Part shown: piece after piece, positions 27,094 to 33,989 of the stretch | How the letters are laid out: the number at the start of each line of letters is the position of its first letter | Position numbering within the stretch: the first letter of the stretch is position 1 | Source: Sandaracinaceae bacterium | GTDB lineage: Bacteria; Myxococcota_A; Polyangia; Polyangiales; Sandaracinaceae | Length of the DNA: 64,000 nt | Direction of reading: 5' to 3' | Assembly: GCA_020633195.1 (NCBI GenBank) | Contig: JACKEC010000033.1 | Location: 1-64,000, forward strand | Notes under the pieces: model-generated | What the model was told of the DNA's origin: nothing | The model's input: only the letters and a program-made list of their open reading frames with translations | Database searches by the model: none | Made by a program: the position numbers and the translations under genes

Positions 27094-27157
27094 CCCCGCC
27101 TCCAGGCCGTTGTTCGTCTTCGGGCCCGGGATCTTCCCCCATCGAAAGGGGCTTGCG

Positions 27158-27182
27158 TATAGTTCACTGCCGCGTTAACTAT
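27158..27182 (+). promoter_or_regulatory. Palindromic operator over a TATAGT -10 box
   Basis: Arms ATAGTTCAC (27159-27167) and GTTAACTAT (27174-27182) form an inverted repeat with one mismatch and a 6-base spacer. The left arm overlaps TATAGT (27158-27163), a good -10 hexamer. It sits 33 bases before the ATG of the VOC gene, whose operon includes an ArsR-type regulator. ArsR proteins bind such imperfect palindromes over promoters, so autoregulation is the natural reading, but it is inferred. Confidence 0.55.
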
Positions 27183-27214
27183 TGTCGACCTCGCGAAACG
27201 AAGGAGCGACCCCG

Positions 27215-27661
27215 ATGAAGCCCACCCCTCCTGGCTGGCCGCGCATCTCGACGGCCATCTACTACGACGACCCCGCCGCCGCGATCGACTGGCTCTGCGA
27301 CGCGTTCGGGTTCGAGGTCCAGCTGAAGGTCGAAGGCGAGAACGGCGCCATCGAGCACTCCGAGCTCGTGTACGGTGACGGCCTGATCATGGTCGGAGGG
27401 CTCAAGCCCGACCGGTTCCCGAACCGACGCACCCCGGCCGGGATCGACGGCGGGAACACGCAGAACCTGATGGTCTACGTGGACGACGTCACGGCGCACA
27501 TGGCGCGCGCCCGAGAGCACGGCGCCACCGTGATCGGCGAGATGCAGGAGAGCGACTACGGCGACGACTACTGGGCCGACCGCGGCTACGAGTGCGTCGA
27601 CGTCGGGGGCCACCGCTGGTGGTTCTACGAGCGCCTGCGCACCAAGGGGCAGCCGGTCTGA
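27215..27661 (+). CDS. VOC-superfamily (glyoxalase-like) protein
   Basis: 148 residues of the vicinal-oxygen-chelate fold: paired beta-alpha-beta-beta-beta modules with ISTAIYYDDPAAAIDWLCDA at the start, IEHSELVYGDGLIMVGG in the middle, and NLMVYVDDVTAHMARAREHG and YECVDVGGHRWWFYE in the second half. Such proteins carry glyoxalase, dioxygenase or resistance functions; the reaction here is unknown. ATG 27215 follows AAGGAG with ideal spacing; an upstream in-frame start 11 codons earlier lies within the operator. It is the first gene of a three-gene operon (VOC, ArsR, SRPBCC), a common combination. Confidence 0.88.
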   Translation: MKPTPPGWPRISTAIYYDDPAAAIDWLCDAFGFEVQLKVEGENGAIEHSELVYGDGLIMVGGLKPDRFPNRRTPAGIDGGNTQNLMVYVDDVTAHMARAREHGATVIGEMQESDYGDDYWADRGYECVDVGGHRWWFYERLRTKGQPV

Positions 27662-28023
27662 GCGAGCTCGACCAGACGCTCGCCGCGCTCGCGGATCCCA
27701 CCCGCCGGAGGGTCATCGACCTGCTGCGGGACGGCCCCCTGCGCGCCGGCGAGCTGTCGGCCGCGCTCGAGATGAGCGCGCCCGCGATGAGCCGGCACCT
27801 GCGCGTCTTGCGGCGCAGCGGGCTGGTCGTGGAGGAGCACCCCGTCGAGGACGCGCGGGTGCGCCTCTATCGCCTCCAGCGCGCGCCGTTCGACGGGCTG
27901 CGCGACTGGGTCGAAGAGGTCGAGGCGTTCTGGGACGGTGAGCTCGCCGCCTTCAAGGCCCACGCGGAGACGACGCGGGGTCGCAAGAAGAAGAAGAAGA
28001 AGAAGGAGGTCGAGCGGTCATGA
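27658..28023 (+). CDS. ArsR-family transcriptional regulator, probably starting with CTG
   Basis: About 121 residues. A winged helix-turn-helix of the ArsR type begins almost at once: LSELDQTLAALADPTRRRVI, then LRAGELSAALEMSAPAMSRH as recognition region, and HPVEDARVRLYRL as wing. The typical family N-terminus aligns with a CTG codon at 27658 that overlaps the VOC stop (CTGA) with AAGGGG about 9 bases upstream. The only upstream alternative is GTG at 27592, giving an Arg-rich extension and a 70-base overlap. The C-terminus is a Lys run encoded by seven AAG triplets. No metal-binding Cys pair is visible, so this belongs to the SRPBCC-linked ArsR group rather than the metal sensors. Confidence 0.82.
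   Translation: MSELDQTLAALADPTRRRVIDLLRDGPLRAGELSAALEMSAPAMSRHLRVLRRSGLVVEEHPVEDARVRLYRLQRAPFDGLRDWVEEVEAFWDGELAAFKAHAETTRGRKKKKKKKEVERS
27985..28005 (+). repeat. AAG triplet microsatellite in the ArsR gene
   Basis: Seven perfect AAG copies encoding a Lys run at the C-terminus of the regulator. The next bases (AAGGAGGT) form the ribosome site of the SRPBCC gene, so the tract and the downstream translation signal are contiguous. Confidence 0.85.
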
Positions 28024-28517
28024 GCGCGACGGCGGGCGACCGCGCGGCGGCGAGCGTCTTCGTCCGGGTCACCCCCGAGGACGCCTTCGAGGTCTTCACC
28101 GAGGAGACCAATCTCTGGTGGCGCCACGGGCGGAAGTACCGCATCGCGGGTCGCCACCCGGGCCGGCTCGCGTTCGAGGGCGGGCTCGGCGGCCGCCTCT
28201 TCGAGACGGTCGAGCTGCCGTCGGGGCCGCGGACCTTCGAGGTCGGCTCGATCGTCGACTGGGATCCGCCGCGCCGCTTCGCGTTCGAATGGCGCGGCGT
28301 GAACTTCGCCGCCCACGAGAAGACGATGGTCGAGGTCGTCTTCACGCCCCGCGGCGAAGGCACGATGGTGCGCGTCGAGCACCACGGCTGGGCCTCGCTG
28401 CGCGACGACCACCCGGCCCGGCACGGGCTGGAGGGGGCGGCGTTCGCCCGGAGCATCGGGATGTGGTGGGGCGAGCTCGCGACCGCGCTGCGCGAGCACG
28501 TGCTCCGAACCCGCTGA
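28020..28517 (+). CDS. SRPBCC/AHSA1-family protein
   Basis: 165 residues of the START/Bet v1-like helix-grip fold: AAASVFVRVTPEDAFEVFTE (strand and first helix), LGGRLFETVELPSG, FEVGSIVDWDPPRRFAFEWR and a long C-terminal helix. The fold binds hydrophobic ligands; AHSA1-type members are widely encoded next to ArsR regulators, as here (ATGA overlap with the ArsR gene). The ligand is unknown. The ribosome site AAGGAGGT lies about 10 bases upstream of ATG 28020. Confidence 0.88.
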   Translation: MSATAGDRAAASVFVRVTPEDAFEVFTEETNLWWRHGRKYRIAGRHPGRLAFEGGLGGRLFETVELPSGPRTFEVGSIVDWDPPRRFAFEWRGVNFAAHEKTMVEVVFTPRGEGTMVRVEHHGWASLRDDHPARHGLEGAAFARSIGMWWGELATALREHVLRTR

Positions 28518-28534
28518 TCCGCTAGACCTCGCGG

Positions 28535-29134
28535 ATGCGTTCGGTCCGAGCGTTGGCGCTCGCCCTCTTGCTGCTCCCCGCCTGCGCTCGCGGGGGGAGC
28601 ATCGATCTCCTCGTCGGTCAGGACGCGGGCTTCGACGCCGCGCTCCCGGCGGACGCCACGATCTCCGTCTCGCTCGACGCGGGCACGCGCCCCGACGCGA
28701 CGGCGTGCGTCTCCTCGTGCGTGGGCCGCACCTGCGGCGACGACGGCTGCGGCGGCAGCTGCGGCACCTGCACCACCGGCACCTGCAGCGCCGCAGGCAC
28801 CTGCTCCTGCGTCCCCAACTGTGGCGGCCGCGTCTGCGGCGACGACGGCTGCGGCGGTAGCTGCGGCACCTGCACCACCGGCACCTGCAGCGCCGCGGGC
28901 ACCTGCTCGTGCACCCCCAACTGCGTCGGCCGCACCTGCGGCGACGACGGCTGCGGCGGCAGCTGCGGCACCTGCGGCTCGCTCTGCACGGACACCTGCA
29001 CCTACGCGGGCGACTTCGACTGCGACGACGGCGGGCCGCTCTCGGACTACTCGCTCTGCGACCTCGGCACCGACTGCCTCGACTGCGGCCCCCGCACCGC
29101 CGTCTGCTCCGCCGGCACCTGCGTGTCACCGTAG
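28535..29134 (+). CDS. Lipoprotein with three Cys-rich repeats
   Basis: 199 residues. Lipoprotein signal MRSVRALALALLLLPACARG, Asp/Ala linker, then three copies of a Cys-rich unit: C-x-x-x-C-x-G-R-x-CGDDGCGGSCGTC, two of them followed by TTGTCSAAGTCSC. The pattern is almost invariant, so the repeats arose recently. A unique end (DTCTYAGDFDCDDGGPLSDY ... GTDCLDCGPR) follows. Related CGDDGCGGSCG repeats occur in secreted proteins of myxobacteria; the function is unknown, probably a disulfide-stabilised surface stalk. The TAG stop lies within a perfect hairpin. Confidence 0.8.
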   Translation: MRSVRALALALLLLPACARGGSIDLLVGQDAGFDAALPADATISVSLDAGTRPDATACVSSCVGRTCGDDGCGGSCGTCTTGTCSAAGTCSCVPNCGGRVCGDDGCGGSCGTCTTGTCSAAGTCSCTPNCVGRTCGDDGCGGSCGTCGSLCTDTCTYAGDFDCDDGGPLSDYSLCDLGTDCLDCGPRTAVCSAGTCVSP

Positions 29135-29154
29135 CAGGGCGCAAGCCCTGCTAC
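29131..29154 (+). terminator. Perfect 10-bp hairpin with GCAA loop
   Basis: GTAGCAGGGC, loop GCAA, GCCCTGCTAC: a perfect ten-base-pair stem with a GNRA loop. It contains the TAG stop codon of the Cys-repeat lipoprotein and is followed directly by a CCCGTG tract. Likely the end signal between convergent genes. Confidence 0.6.
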
Positions 29155-29192
29155 CCCGTGCCCCTGCCCGTGCCCGTGCCCGTGCCCTGCCC
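29155..29192. repeat. CCCGTG hexamer tract, site 3
   Basis: About six units (CCCGTG with one CCCCTG) following the hairpin and preceding the convergent Kelch lipoprotein gene. It has the same layout as the element at 3.0 kb. Confidence 0.85.
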
Positions 29193-29218
29193 GGCCGCTA
29201 GCCCGGGTTCCCCCAGGC

Positions 29219-30256
29219 TCACGGCGCGTAGGACTCCACCGCGTCGATCGCGCCGAACGCTGGCGTGCTCGCGCCCGCGATCACGTAGAGCCGACCGTCG
29301 AGCGCCGCGATCCCGTGGCCGTGGTGCGGGACGCGCGTGTCCGGCGCGGGGCCCCACGTCGCTGTCGCGAGGTCGAGGCGGTCGACCGTCCGGAGCACGT
29401 TCATCGGCTCCTCGCCGCCGACCACGTAGATCGCGCCCTCGAGGAGGTCCGCGTCGAAGCCGCCCCTCGGGTAGGGGAGCTCGGGCCCGGCGCGCCACGC
29501 GTCCGCGACGGGGTCGTAGATCTCGAGGTCCGCGCGGGCCGACCCGAGCGAGTTGCGCCGGCCGGCGAGCACGTAGAGCTCGGCGTCCACCGCGACCGCC
29601 GCGAGGTGCTCGCGCGGCGTGGGGATCGGCGCGCCGAGGGACCACGCGTCGCGGGCGGGGTCGTAGATCAGGGTCTCGCTCGCGAGGCCGCCGCTCGTCT
29701 CGTTGCCGCCGACGACGACGATGACGTCCCCGACCGAGCCCGCCGCGGCCGCCCCGCGGTCGCGCAGCAGCGGCGCGATCGGCGCCCACGCGTCGGCGCC
29801 GGCGCGGAGCACCCAGGCCGTGTCGAGCGGCTCGAACGCCACCGTCTGCATCCCGCCGAGCGCGTACAGATCGCCGCCGTGGCTGACCAGCACGAGGTGA
29901 TGCCGCGGCGCCGGCAGGTCGGGCCCCGTCGACCAGGTCCGCGTCGCGGGGTCGTAGGTGCGGACCGTGGCGACGACCGTCGCCCGAGCGTCGAAGCCCC
30001 CGGCGACCCAGATCCGGCCGGCGTGCGCCTCGACCGCGATCTCCTGGATCCGCACCGGCGTGGCCGCCTCGTCCCGCCAGCCGGTCCCGTCGCCGGCGTC
30101 GACTGGCGCCGCGTCGACCAGCGCCGCGTCGACTGACGCCCCGTCGACCAGCGCCGCGTCGGAGGAGGTCGCGTCGAGGGGGACGCTCGCGTCACCGGCG
30201 ACGTCCCCGCCGCAGGCCACCAGGAAGCTCACCCACAGTCCGCAGGCCGCGCGCAC
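29219..30256 (-). CDS. Kelch-repeat lipoprotein
   Basis: 345 residues, start GTG 30256. Lipoprotein signal (CGLWVSFLVACGG), an Asp/Ala/Ser linker to about residue 58, then six Kelch blades, each with G-G doublets followed by Tyr and Trp positions (IWVAGGFDARATV ... TYDPATRTWSTGPDLPAPRH; LYALGGMQ; IYVVGGEEP; LYVIAGAS). This should fold as a surface beta-propeller for binding; no catalytic motif is visible. It lies 12 bases downstream of the BNR-propeller gene, so it may be the last gene of that run. Confidence 0.85.
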   Translation of the reverse strand: MRAACGLWVSFLVACGGDVAGDASVPLDATSSDAALVDGASVDAALVDAAPVDAGDGTGWRDEAATPVRIQEIAVEAHAGRIWVAGGFDARATVVATVRTYDPATRTWSTGPDLPAPRHHLVLVSHGGDLYALGGMQTVAFEPLDTAWVLRAGADAWAPIAPLLRDRGAAAAGSVGDVIVVVGGNETSGGLASETLIYDPARDAWSLGAPIPTPREHLAAVAVDAELYVLAGRRNSLGSARADLEIYDPVADAWRAGPELPYPRGGFDADLLEGAIYVVGGEEPMNVLRTVDRLDLATATWGPAPDTRVPHHGHGIAALDGRLYVIAGASTPAFGAIDAVESYAP

Positions 30257-30268
30257 CTGGGCAGCGTA

Positions 30269-31432
30269 CTACCCGAACCGCACGCTGTAGATCGGCGGCA
30301 GGTTGTTCGCGACCGTCGCCCACGCCTCGCCGCGATCGTCCGACACGTAGAGGTTGCCGGTGGTGCTGCCGAACGCGATCGCGTCGCCGCCGCAGTCGAG
30401 CGCGTGCCGGTAGACCACGTCGTACGCGTTCTCCTGCGGGAGCCCTTCGCGCAGGTCCTCCCACGTCGCGCCGCCGTCGGTCGTGCGCGCGACGAAGAGG
30501 CCGCCGCCGATCGTCGTGCGGTGCTGGTCCGACTTGCCGGGCACCAGCCACGCGGTGCGGCCGTCCTCGCGGTCGACCGCGACGGGGAAGCCGAAGTGCA
30601 CGCCCTGGTCGGGCGCGCTGACCAGCTTCCAGCTCGCGGCGCCGTCGGCGCTGTAGAAGACGCCGCAGTGGTTCTGCATCCAGACGTGGTCCGGGTCCCC
30701 GGGGCAGCGCTCCACGAAGTGCGGGTCGTGGCCCCACTCCGCGGTCGGGTCGGGCAGGTAGTCCATCCGCAGGCCGGCGTTGCGGCTCCGCCAGGTCTGG
30801 CCGCCGTCGGTCGTCTCGAGCACGCCGGCCGTCGACACCGCGACCATCACCCGGTCGGGGTCGCGCGGGTCGACGACGATCGAGTGGATCCCGGGCGCGA
30901 ACTCGCCCTCCGACGCGGGCGTGCCGAACCAGTGCGTGTCGCCCGTGCCCTCGCCCTCGAACAGGTCCCCGCCGCGAGAGGCGTGGTTCCAGAGGGGCCG
31001 GTTGAGCTCGAAGGTCTCGCCCCCGTCGTCGCTCGTGAAGAGGCCGCCGGGGATCGTCCCGACGTAGATGCGCCCCTGCGACCCGAACGCGAGGTACCAG
31101 AGCTTCAGGAGCGTGGCCGACTTGACCGTCGCCTTCGCGGGCGCCGCGTCCGGGTCCTCCGAGGGCTCCGGCGGCGCGAGGTAGCGCGCGCCCGCGGGGT
31201 ACTTGATCTGCGGCGCGTCCGACCACGTCGCGCCGCCGTCCGTCGACCGCGAGAGCTTCGCGCCCCAGTGGCCGTGACCGAGCGCCGCCCACAGCGTCCC
31301 CGTGCTCGGGTCGCGCGCGACGAAGTTCACCCCGACCCCGGAGTGGCCAGCGAGGCGCGGCGTCCAGCGGCCGCCCTGCTTCTCGACGATGAAAGTCCCC
31401 TTGCGGGTCCCGACCAGGATGCGTTCGGACAT
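30269..31432 (-). CDS. BNR-repeat (sialidase-like) beta-propeller protein
   Basis: 387 residues with no signal peptide. Asp-box repeats (S-x-D-x-G-x-x-W/F) are plain: STDGGATW, TSDDGGETFE, TTDGGQTWRS, SADGAASWK, TTDGGATWED, SDDRGEAWA. The fold is a sialidase/photosystem-stability-factor-like propeller. True sialidase catalytic residues (Arg triad, Tyr/Glu) are not evident, so enzyme activity is doubtful. It begins MSERILVGTRKGTFIVEK, typical of cytoplasmic members that are encoded beside a small ThiS/MoaD-like protein, as here (6 bases between genes). Ribosome site GGAGGG within the end of the upstream gene. Confidence 0.85.
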   Translation of the reverse strand: MSERILVGTRKGTFIVEKQGGRWTPRLAGHSGVGVNFVARDPSTGTLWAALGHGHWGAKLSRSTDGGATWSDAPQIKYPAGARYLAPPEPSEDPDAAPAKATVKSATLLKLWYLAFGSQGRIYVGTIPGGLFTSDDGGETFELNRPLWNHASRGGDLFEGEGTGDTHWFGTPASEGEFAPGIHSIVVDPRDPDRVMVAVSTAGVLETTDGGQTWRSRNAGLRMDYLPDPTAEWGHDPHFVERCPGDPDHVWMQNHCGVFYSADGAASWKLVSAPDQGVHFGFPVAVDREDGRTAWLVPGKSDQHRTTIGGGLFVARTTDGGATWEDLREGLPQENAYDVVYRHALDCGGDAIAFGSTTGNLYVSDDRGEAWATVANNLPPIYSVRFG

Positions 31433-31438
31433 TCGCCC

Positions 31439-31717
31439 CTACCCTCCGCTGAGCGCCTGCATGATCAAGACCCGCGAGCCCGGCCCCACCGCGTCGGAGA
31501 GGCGCTGCCGATCGGCGACCCGCTCCTCGTCGACGAAGACGTTGACGTGCCGGCGCAGGCGGCCGAGCTCGTCGCACAGGTAGAACTCGAGACCCGGCGC
31601 GAGCTGCTCGAGCTCGCGGACGACCTCCGCGACCGTCGCGCCCTGCACCGTGATCTCCCGCTCCGCGAGGGCCGGGAAGAAGGAGTGCAGGTGTCGCGTG
31701 AGCTCGACCGTCGCCAT
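31439..31717 (-). CDS. ThiS/MoaD-family ubiquitin-like protein
   Basis: 92 residues with a beta-grasp fold pattern (VELTRHLHSFFP, ATVAEVVRELEQ, HVNVFVDEERV, LIMQALSGG) and a C-terminal Gly-Gly, the end that is adenylated and thiocarboxylated in ThiS and MoaD. It could serve as a sulfur carrier, or as a protein modifier partnered with the adjacent BNR-propeller protein. No E1-like activating enzyme is encoded nearby. ATG 31717 is the start. Confidence 0.83.
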   Translation of the reverse strand: MATVELTRHLHSFFPALAEREITVQGATVAEVVRELEQLAPGLEFYLCDELGRLRRHVNVFVDEERVADRQRLSDAVGPGSRVLIMQALSGG

Positions 31718-31756
31718 GCGCGGCGGATGATGCCGCGCACGGAGACCGAGCGTCCA

Positions 31757-32149
31757 TCAGATCAGCGCGTACGCGACGATGCCCATCCCGACGACGCCGA
31801 CGAACCAGACGCCGGTCCGGAGCCACGACACCCCGGCGGCGTAGAGGATCGGGTGCAGGACCCGCGCGCCGATGAAGATCTCGGCCCCGAGCGCCGAGGT
31901 CGCGCTCGCCTTCCCGGCGACGTGGACGACGAGGACGAGGATCGCGAAGATCAGCAAGTTCTCTTGCATGTTCGCGCTCGCGCGGACGATCCGGCCGTGC
32001 CACGCCGGCATCTCCACCGCGACGTCGGTGTCCCGCGGACCGGTGGCCCAGCCCATCCCCTTCTTCAGGATGTTCGGGAGCGCGGCGATCATGATGAGCG
32101 CCCACTGCAGGCCCGCGCTGGCTGCCAGGATCCAGAGATCGATCGTCAT
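31757..32149 (-). CDS. MAPEG-family membrane protein
   Basis: 130 residues with four hydrophobic helices (about 7-25, 62-80, 85-105, 110-130). The layout matches the MAPEG family (microsomal glutathione transferase/FLAP-like), including the conserved polar region RIVRASANMQENLLIFAILV, where Arg, Asn and Glu resemble the glutathione-site motif. The bacterial role is unclear, with detoxification or membrane roles proposed. It is 39 bases upstream of the ThiS-like gene and 19 bases after the cytochrome gene, same strand. Confidence 0.85.
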   Translation of the reverse strand: MTIDLWILAASAGLQWALIMIAALPNILKKGMGWATGPRDTDVAVEMPAWHGRIVRASANMQENLLIFAILVLVVHVAGKASATSALGAEIFIGARVLHPILYAAGVSWLRTGVWFVGVVGMGIVAYALI

Positions 32150-32168
32150 GGCGACGACCGTATCGCGT

Positions 32169-33989
32169 TCAGGGCTCGGGCGGCGCGCCGAAGGTCGCGC
32201 GGAGGAACGCGAGGATCGACGCCAGGGTCGGGTCGTCGAAGGCGTCGCCCCAGACGGGCATGTTGCCGCGGCCCTGGATGAGGGTGCGGAGGATCGACTC
32301 GTCGGCGCGCATCGGGACGCGCTCGTAGAGCGAGGGCGCGCGCTCGGTGCCCATGCCGTCGGCGCCGTGGCAGCGGACGCAGTTCTCCGCGAAGGTCATC
32401 GCGCCGACGTCGGCGTCGCCGGTCAGCGCCTGGATCGCGCGGATGCGCGGCGCGACCGCGTCGGCGTCGACGTGCTCGAAGAAGTCGACCTCGCGGCGGA
32501 TGACGCCGGAGAAGTCGTCGACGCGGTTGAACGAGTAGAGGTAGTCCGCGATGAAGACGTCGCGCTGCTGCGGCCGGCCCGCCTGTGGGAAGAAGACGTC
32601 GTCGTCGATCACGCGGTCGAGGTCGAACGGGTCGGGCGCGCCGTCGCCGTCGCGGTCGTGCGCCACGGTCGCCCCGCCGTGCTGGTGACAGCCGATGCAG
32701 TTGGTGCGCGCGTTGTTGCGGCCGTGCTCGACGTACGGGTTGGAGCACCAGGTGGGCTCACCGTTCGCCGCGCCGACCGCGCGAAGGGCCGCGGCGAGGG
32801 TGGGGTAGTCCCCCTCGAGGCGGCCGGCGGGGTCGGGGTCGAGCTCCGAGTACCAGACCGTCGAGCAGAGCTTGTAGTGGCCCCACACCGGGTCGAGGCC
32901 CTCGAGGAAGTTGGCCGGGCGGTCCTCGCCGAAGTCGGTGTCCGGGTGATCGCTCCACCACAGCGTGATCCACTGCCAGTGCCGGAGCTCCTTGGTCATG
33001 ATGTGGATGCCCGCGAGCCGGTAGGTGTCGCCGTTGCGGAGCCGGATCGTGAGGATGTCGTCGGCCGTGGGCTCGACGTGGCGGTCGCCGCTGTCCTCCC
33101 ACTGGCCGGCGCCGCTCATCCGCCGCGCGAGGCCCGCGGCGTCGGTGTCGAACGCGGGGAAGCCCATCCCGAAGCCGGCGCGGACCCACTGGGCCTTCAC
33201 GAGCACCGCGTCGCTCGGGAACTCCTGGTCGAAGCAGGCCGTGAAGTTGGCCTCGTCGCTCGGGACCGCGTCGATCGTGACGGCGTCGAGCCGCTCGAGG
33301 CAGTCGAGGATCGGGCCGTAGCTCTCGATGATGTGCCGCGCGGTCGCGGGCGCGTAGAGGATGCGGGCGTTGCCGACGCTCGCGCCGCTGAACTGGCTCT
33401 GCAGGCTCCGCGCGCACTCCGCCTCGTCCTGCCCCGGCGGGCACGCGCCGAGCGCCTCCACGTAGGCGAGGTAGCGCTCGAGCGGCCACCGGCTCGAGCG
33501 GTCGAGCGCGGTCGCGTTGAGCTCGAACGCCTCGTCGATCGCGTCGGCGTCGAAGGGCACGTGCACCCGACGCTCGGCCGGCGTGTCGTTCTCGTAGAGG
33601 CCCTGGAAGACGCGGCGCAGGTCGTCGATCCCGTACCAGGTCTGCCAGCGCGGGACCATGGGCACGGCCTCGCCGTCGACCGCGGCCATCTCGCCCGAGC
33701 TCTCCTCGCCCTGCGCGAGACCGAGCAAGGGGACTTGCTCCAGCACGTGCTGCGCCGTGCGCCACCCCTGCTCGCGTCGGTACGCGATGTCCGAGCGGAG
33801 GCGGTCCTCCTCGGCGGCGAGGAGGGGGTTGGGCGTGAACGGCGCGGCGACGCCCGCGAGCCGGCGACCGAAGATGTCGGTCTTGCCGCCGGGCGTGTCG
33901 TCGACGGGGAAGTCGAGCGACCGCTCGGCGGTCGGCGTGGCGCAGCTCGCCGCGAGGACGGCGATCAGGAGCGGGAGGCTTCGCTTCAC
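32169..33989 (-). CDS. Di-heme cytochrome c lipoprotein
   Basis: 606 residues. Lipoprotein signal MKRSLPLLIAVLAASCATP. Two heme c sites: CIGCHQH in the middle (about residue 430) and CVRCHG near 550, the latter in a classical cytochrome c domain with a downstream Met ligand candidate (GRGNMPVWG). The N-terminal 400 residues are not recognised. The ATGA overlap with the three-heme gene upstream shows they are made together, probably as an extracytoplasmic electron-transfer pair. The electron donor and acceptor are unknown. Confidence 0.83.
   Translation of the reverse strand: MKRSLPLLIAVLAASCATPTAERSLDFPVDDTPGGKTDIFGRRLAGVAAPFTPNPLLAAEEDRLRSDIAYRREQGWRTAQHVLEQVPLLGLAQGEESSGEMAAVDGEAVPMVPRWQTWYGIDDLRRVFQGLYENDTPAERRVHVPFDADAIDEAFELNATALDRSSRWPLERYLAYVEALGACPPGQDEAECARSLQSQFSGASVGNARILYAPATARHIIESYGPILDCLERLDAVTIDAVPSDEANFTACFDQEFPSDAVLVKAQWVRAGFGMGFPAFDTDAAGLARRMSGAGQWEDSGDRHVEPTADDILTIRLRNGDTYRLAGIHIMTKELRHWQWITLWWSDHPDTDFGEDRPANFLEGLDPVWGHYKLCSTVWYSELDPDPAGRLEGDYPTLAAALRAVGAANGEPTWCSNPYVEHGRNNARTNCIGCHQHGGATVAHDRDGDGAPDPFDLDRVIDDDVFFPQAGRPQQRDVFIADYLYSFNRVDDFSGVIRREVDFFEHVDADAVAPRIRAIQALTGDADVGAMTFAENCVRCHGADGMGTERAPSLYERVPMRADESILRTLIQGRGNMPVWGDAFDDPTLASILAFLRATFGAPPEP

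Noticed and set aside
23827..27162. 1111-codon plus-strand frame over the WGR-DUF4132 gene
   Set aside because: It is a shadow frame; WGR and DUF4132 signatures lie on the minus strand.
30269..31432. True sialidase
   Set aside because: The Asp boxes are clear but the Arg triad and catalytic Tyr/Glu could not be placed, and the protein has no export signal.
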